From assembly GCA_903925435.1 (NCBI GenBank), contig CAIYFF010000104.1, positions 1-9,215 of the forward strand: a DNA stretch of 9,215 bases, in the 5' to 3' direction. The notes below the pieces were generated by a model, which was not told where the DNA came from, did not search any database, and saw only the letters and a program-made list of their open reading frames with translations. Below are positions 5,628-9,215 of this stretch, in pieces. The stretch is from an uncultured Planctomycetota bacterium. GTDB taxonomy: Bacteria; Planctomycetota; UBA1135; UBA2386. The position numbers were made by a program, and so were the translations under genes. How positions within the stretch are numbered: position 1 is the stretch's first letter; the number at the start of each line of letters is the position of its first letter.

Positions 5628-8600
5628 TCAGCGCTTCTTCACTCCGATCGCCACCGCGGCGCCGGCGCCCGAGCCGACCTTGCCATCCGCCGCAAAGGAG
5701 CCCGCGGGTGCACCACCAAACGCGAACGAGACCGCGAGCACTTGCTCCTCGACGTAGCGCGCGTGCGCTCGCAGCGACGCCTCGGTCGCAGCGTCGGTCG
5801 CGACCCACAGCTCGATGCGGTCGCTGACGTGAAGGCCCGCGTCCTTGCGCGCCTGCTGCACGAGGCGCACGAAGTCGCGCGCACAGCCTTCGCTCTCGAG
5901 CTCGGCGGTCACCTCGGTGTCGAGCGCGAGCACGACATCGTTGGACGACAACGCAGCTGCCGTGATGCCTTCCTTCGGCGCCAACTGCAGCACGTATTGG
6001 CCTTTCTCGAGCACGGCCCCACCGAGGTGCGCGCGATCGCCTTCGACCTTCCACGCGCCGCTCTTCGTCGCCGCGAGCACGTCCTTCATCCTGCCACCGA
6101 GCACGGGACCGAGAGCCTTTGCGTCGACCTGGAGGCGGAAGCTGCCAAACGCCGCGATGTCCGATGCAAACTCGACGCGCTTCACGTTGAGCTCGTCCTG
6201 CAACAGGTGCGTGAACGGCGCCATCTTGGAAGCGTCTGCGCCCGCGAGCGTGACCTTGGGCAACGGCAAGCGCGTGCGCAGCTTCTTGTGCTCGCGCAAC
6301 GCAAGCCCCACCGAGCACGCGTCGCGCACGCGATCCATCTCGCGCACCAAATCGACGTCGAACGGCAGCTCGCTCGCGTTTGGCCAATCGCACAAGTGCA
6401 CGGACCGCTCGCCGGTGAGGCCAAGGTGCACCTTCTCGGTCAGCATCGGCAGCAGCGGCGACGCGGTGCGGCACAACGTGACGAGGCACGTGTAGAGCGT
6501 GTCGTACGCGTCCTGCCGATCCTCGGCGCCGGTCTCGCCCCAGAAGCGCTCGCGGCTGCGACGGATGTACCAGTTGTTGAGCGCGTCGAGGAAGTCCTTC
6601 ACGACCTGGCATGCGCCCATGAGGTCGTATGCGTCCATGCACGACTGCACGCCGTCCACCATCTGCCGCGCCTTGCCGAGCGCGTAGCGATCGAGCACAG
6701 CCGTCTGGTCCGTGCGGTGCTTCGCCTTCACTCCGTCGGTGTTCGCGTAGAGGGTGAAGAAGTAGTAGGCGTTCCAGATCGGGTTGAGCACGAGGCGCAC
6801 GACCTCGCTGATCTGCTTGCCGTCCTTCTGGATCTGCAGGTCGCCACCGCGAAGGATCGGCGAACTCATCAAGAACCAACGCAGCGCGTCGGCGCCCGTC
6901 GTCTTGAACAACTCCACCGGATCCGGGTAGTTGCGCAGCGACTTCGACAGCTTCTGGCCGTGCTCGTCGAGCACCACGCCGTGGCAGATCACGTTCTTGA
7001 ATGGCGGCTTGTCGAACAACGCCGTCGACAACACGAGGAGCGTGTAGAACCAGCCGCGCGTCTGCGCGACGTATTCGACGATGAAGTCGGCGGGCGAATG
7101 CGTCTCGAACCAATCGCGGTTCTCGAACGGATAGTGCACCTGCGCAAACGGCATCGACCCGGACTCGAACCAGCAGTCGAGCACCTCGGGCACGCGGCGC
7201 ATCATCGACTTGCCAGTCGGATCGTCGGGGTTCTTGCGCACAAGCGAGTCGACGAACGGGCGATGCAGGTCCGTGACCTTGACGCCGAAGTCGCGCTCCA
7301 TCTCGGCGATCGAGCCGTAGACGTCGGTGCGCGGATACTTGGGATCGTCACTCTTCCACACCGGGATCGGCGCGCCCCAGTAGCGATTGCGGCTGATCGA
7401 CCAATCGCGCGCGTTCTCGAGCCACTTGCCGAACTGCCCGTCGCGGATGTGCTCGGGGATCCAGCGGATCGTCTGGTTGTGCGCGATCATGCGATCCTTG
7501 ATCGCCGTGACCTTGACGAACCACGCGCCCGGCAGCGCCTTGTAGATCAGCGGTTCGCGCGTGCGCCAGCAGTGCGGATAGTTGTGCTCGTAGGTGACGT
7601 GGCGCAGCAGCACGCCGCGGTCCTTCAGGACCTTGATGATGTCCTTGTTGGCGTCGAAGACGAGCGTGCCCTGCCACTGCGGGACCTCGCTCGTGTAGCG
7701 ACCGAGGTCATCGACCGGGCACACGAGTTCGATGCCGTTCTGCTCGCACACCTTTTGGTCGTCTTCACCAAAGCCCGGCGCCATGTGCACGACGCCCGTG
7801 CCTTCTGCGGTGTCGACGAATTCGCCGCCGAGCACGACGAAGCAGTTCTTGCGGCCTGCGAAGTACGGGAACAACGGCTCGTAGGCGCGACCGATGAGGT
7901 CCTTGCCCTTGCACGCGCCGATCTGCTCGAAGCCGTCGAGCTCCTTCTTGTAGTTGGCGACCGTCGCCTGGCCGATCACGTAGCGCACGTCGCCCTTCTG
8001 CAGGATCGCGTAGTCGATCTCGGGGCCGACCGCGAGCGCCAGGTTGCTCGGCAGCGTCCACGGCGTCGTCGTCCACACGAGCATCGACATCGGGCCAACG
8101 TCCGAGGCCTTGGGCAACAAGCGGAACGCGACGGTGATCGCAGGGTCCTGCCGCGGCCGCGTCGCATCGTCGATGCGCGTCTCGAAGTTGCTGACCGGCG
8201 TCTGCATCGACCACGAGTACGGCATCACGCGCTGCCCTTCGTAGACGAGGCCCTTGTCGAACAACGTCTTGAAGGCCCACATCACGCTCTCCATGTAGGA
8301 GAGGTCCATGGTCTTGTAGTCGCGGTCGAAGTCGACCCAGCGCGCCTGGCGCGTGACGTAGTTGCGCCACTCGCTCGTGTAGCGCAGCACGCTCTTCCTG
8401 CAGGCATCGTTGTACTTGTCGATGCCGAGCTTCAGGATCTGCTCCTTGCCGCTGACCTTGAGCTCCTTCTCCGCCTCCATCTCGGCGGGCAAGCCGTGGC
8501 AGTCCCAGCCGAAGCGGCGCTCCACGCGGCGACCGCGCATCGTCTGGTAGCGCGGCACGACGTCCTTCACGAAGCCCGTCAGCAAGTGCCCGTAGTGCGG

Positions 8601-8789
8601 CAGTCCGTTGGCGAACGGAGGACCGTCGTAGAACACGAACTCGTTCTCGCCCTCCTTCCGCTGGTCGATCGACTGCTGGAACGTGCCGTCTTGCTGCCAG
8701 CGCTGCAGGATCTCTTCCTCGATGGCGGGGAAGTTCGCTTGCGCCTGGACCACGGGGTAGTGCGCTTTCTTGCTCGACGGCTCGGTCAT
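5628..8789 (-). CDS. ileS: Isoleucyl-tRNA synthetase, type 2
   Basis: A 1053-residue cytoplasmic class I synthetase that charges tRNA-Ile with isoleucine. The ATP-binding HIGH motif is HYGH (65-68) in GLPHYGH, followed by GWDCHGLP (94-101). The CP1 editing domain lies at about 195-400, with the Thr-rich WTTTPWTLPSN (239-249) and GTGVVHMAPGFGEDD (330-344). Then come SRNRYWG (466-472), QTRGWFYTLLVLSTALF (576-592) and KLSKS (613-617, KMSKS equivalent). The anticodon-binding region runs from about 660. The C-terminus lacks the four-Cys zinc module of E. coli-type enzymes. The HYGH form, the QTRGWF and LRNYPDP segments and the C-terminal extension mark the type 2 group (eukaryotic, actinobacterial). 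The ATG at 8789-8787 puts the conserved FPxxEExIL segment at residue 20; a start 25 codons upstream (8864) is possible but adds unconserved sequence. No clear Shine-Dalgarno and no T-box leader are seen. Confidence 0.97.
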   Translation of the reverse strand: MTEPSSKKAHYPVVQAQANFPAIEEEILQRWQQDGTFQQSIDQRKEGENEFVFYDGPPFANGLPHYGHLLTGFVKDVVPRYQTMRGRRVERRFGWDCHGLPAEMEAEKELKVSGKEQILKLGIDKYNDACRKSVLRYTSEWRNYVTRQARWVDFDRDYKTMDLSYMESVMWAFKTLFDKGLVYEGQRVMPYSWSMQTPVSNFETRIDDATRPRQDPAITVAFRLLPKASDVGPMSMLVWTTTPWTLPSNLALAVGPEIDYAILQKGDVRYVIGQATVANYKKELDGFEQIGACKGKDLIGRAYEPLFPYFAGRKNCFVVLGGEFVDTAEGTGVVHMAPGFGEDDQKVCEQNGIELVCPVDDLGRYTSEVPQWQGTLVFDANKDIIKVLKDRGVLLRHVTYEHNYPHCWRTREPLIYKALPGAWFVKVTAIKDRMIAHNQTIRWIPEHIRDGQFGKWLENARDWSISRNRYWGAPIPVWKSDDPKYPRTDVYGSIAEMERDFGVKVTDLHRPFVDSLVRKNPDDPTGKSMMRRVPEVLDCWFESGSMPFAQVHYPFENRDWFETHSPADFIVEYVAQTRGWFYTLLVLSTALFDKPPFKNVICHGVVLDEHGQKLSKSLRNYPDPVELFKTTGADALRWFLMSSPILRGGDLQIQKDGKQISEVVRLVLNPIWNAYYFFTLYANTDGVKAKHRTDQTAVLDRYALGKARQMVDGVQSCMDAYDLMGACQVVKDFLDALNNWYIRRSRERFWGETGAEDRQDAYDTLYTCLVTLCRTASPLLPMLTEKVHLGLTGERSVHLCDWPNASELPFDVDLVREMDRVRDACSVGLALREHKKLRTRLPLPKVTLAGADASKMAPFTHLLQDELNVKRVEFASDIAAFGSFRLQVDAKALGPVLGGRMKDVLAATKSGAWKVEGDRAHLGGAVLEKGQYVLQLAPKEGITAAALSSNDVVLALDTEVTAELESEGCARDFVRLVQQARKDAGLHVSDRIELWVATDAATEASLRAHARYVEEQVLAVSFAFGGAPAGSFAADGKVGSGAGAAVAIGVKKR

Positions 8790-8865
8790 GAGGCCGAGCA
8801 GTGTGGCGACTGCGCGCGCCTTGGGCAAATGCGCGTTGTGGCGGAGACGCGGTAGCCTGCGCACC

Positions 8866-9215
8866 GTGCCGGTTCTCTTCGCCTTGCTGCCAAACGAGTG
8901 CGCGCCCGACGCCGTCCTCGCGGCGATGCCGGAAGACGTCCGCAGGACGACGCCTGTCCGCGTCTACCCGGTGGCGTCGGAACGGCGGCACTTCGTGAGC
9001 CTCGTGCGCGACGGCCGCGACCCAAACGCAACGCGGTGGCGGCGCGGGGTCGTTCGCTGCGTGCTCGGCGGTTCGGCGATCGGTTGTGCAACTGCGAGCA
9101 CGCTCGAACTGGGCTTTGGCATGTTCGACGGGATGGTCGGCTTGGCGTTCGCGTTCGGCGCTGCAGTCGGGGCGTTCCTCGGCGCCTTCACCGCGGCGAT
9201 GACGGGCACCGAACG
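8866..9215 (+). CDS. Unknown protein with Gly-rich hydrophobic segment, N-terminal fragment
   Basis: I do not recognise this protein; at least 116 codons are present and the gene runs off the right edge. The likely start is GTG at 8866, giving VPVLFALLPNECAPDAVLAA, which reads like a first beta strand and helix. An ATG at 8926 in the same frame is an alternative. No good Shine-Dalgarno precedes either. Residues 1-36 look like a small alpha/beta unit. Basic residues around 57-64 (RWRRGVVR) precede a hydrophobic Gly/Ala-rich stretch, residues 66-112, with small-residue spacing (GMVG, GAAVGAFLG) like a glycine zipper, probably one or two membrane helices. This layout recalls small alpha/beta proteins with a glycine-zipper membrane hairpin (DUF1269-like), but I cannot confirm that. 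It is divergent from ileS with a 76-bp gap. The codon pattern (G/C at third positions) and the poor meaning of the opposite strand support coding. Confidence 0.6.
   Translation, partial: MPVLFALLPNECAPDAVLAAMPEDVRRTTPVRVYPVASERRHFVSLVRDGRDPNATRWRRGVVRCVLGGSAIGCATASTLELGFGMFDGMVGLAFAFGAAVGAFLGAFTAAMTGTE

Noticed and set aside
4893..8855. Open plus-strand frame of 1320 codons running opposite ileS and part of the ATPase gene
   Set aside because: It is the antisense of two certain genes. Its product is an Arg/His/Leu/Val-rich string with no domain, and it stays open only because third positions of the real genes are nearly always G or C.
8790..8865. T-box or sigma-70 promoter in front of ileS
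   Set aside because: Too short for a T-box, with no T-box sequence. The best -35/-10 pair on the minus strand (TTGCCC, 17 bases, CACACT) matches the consensus poorly and leaves almost no leader.

Overview
The window is GC-rich bacterial DNA, densely coded, with strong G/C bias at third codon positions. Wide stretches stay open in antisense frames for this reason. The layout is ordinary chromosome, and I see no insertion sequence, CRISPR array, tRNA, rRNA, integrase or phage gene. A planctomycete-like host is my best guess, with modest confidence. It rests on the type of prepilin, which carries short DxDxNG-like loops, on an isoleucyl-tRNA synthetase of the type 2 (eukaryote/actinobacterial-like) form, and on the lack of a clear Shine-Dalgarno at most starts. 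A deep deltaproteobacterial-type lineage is not excluded.

Layout from left to right. On the minus strand at the left edge lie the first 36 codons of a thiolase (1-108). Just upstream of it, on the same strand, is a 96-residue helical protein of unknown function (196-486). On the plus strand follow an M48-type zinc metalloprotease with a lipoprotein signal (613-1407) and a type IV prepilin/pseudopilin (1527-2207). They converge on a minus-strand block that reads, in order of transcription, ileS (8789-5628), an ABC transporter ATPase (5551-4760) and its 861-residue FtsX/MacB-like permease (4803-2218). At the right edge a plus-strand gene of unknown function, divergent from ileS, starts at about 8866 and runs out of the window.

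How the genes relate. The ATPase and permease overlap by 44 bp and form one transporter of the LolD/MacB type, probably moving a lipidic or peptide substrate from the inner membrane. No membrane-fusion partner is present in the window. The metalloprotease is expected to act on envelope proteins, and the prepilin belongs to a pilus or type II secretion machine whose other parts are not here. ileS is housekeeping and is separated from the transporter by a 13-bp inverted repeat that may end or attenuate its transcript. An 18-bp perfect palindrome holds both stop codons where the prepilin and permease converge. No gene-free stretch exceeds 300 bases; the longest gaps are 487-612 and 1408-1526, and both are described.

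I do not see an undescribed multi-gene system here. The most useful leads are the type 2 IleRS with its expected mupirocin tolerance, the possible calcium loops of the prepilin, the symmetric stop-codon palindrome, the substituted D-loop of the ATPase, and the two unassigned genes.
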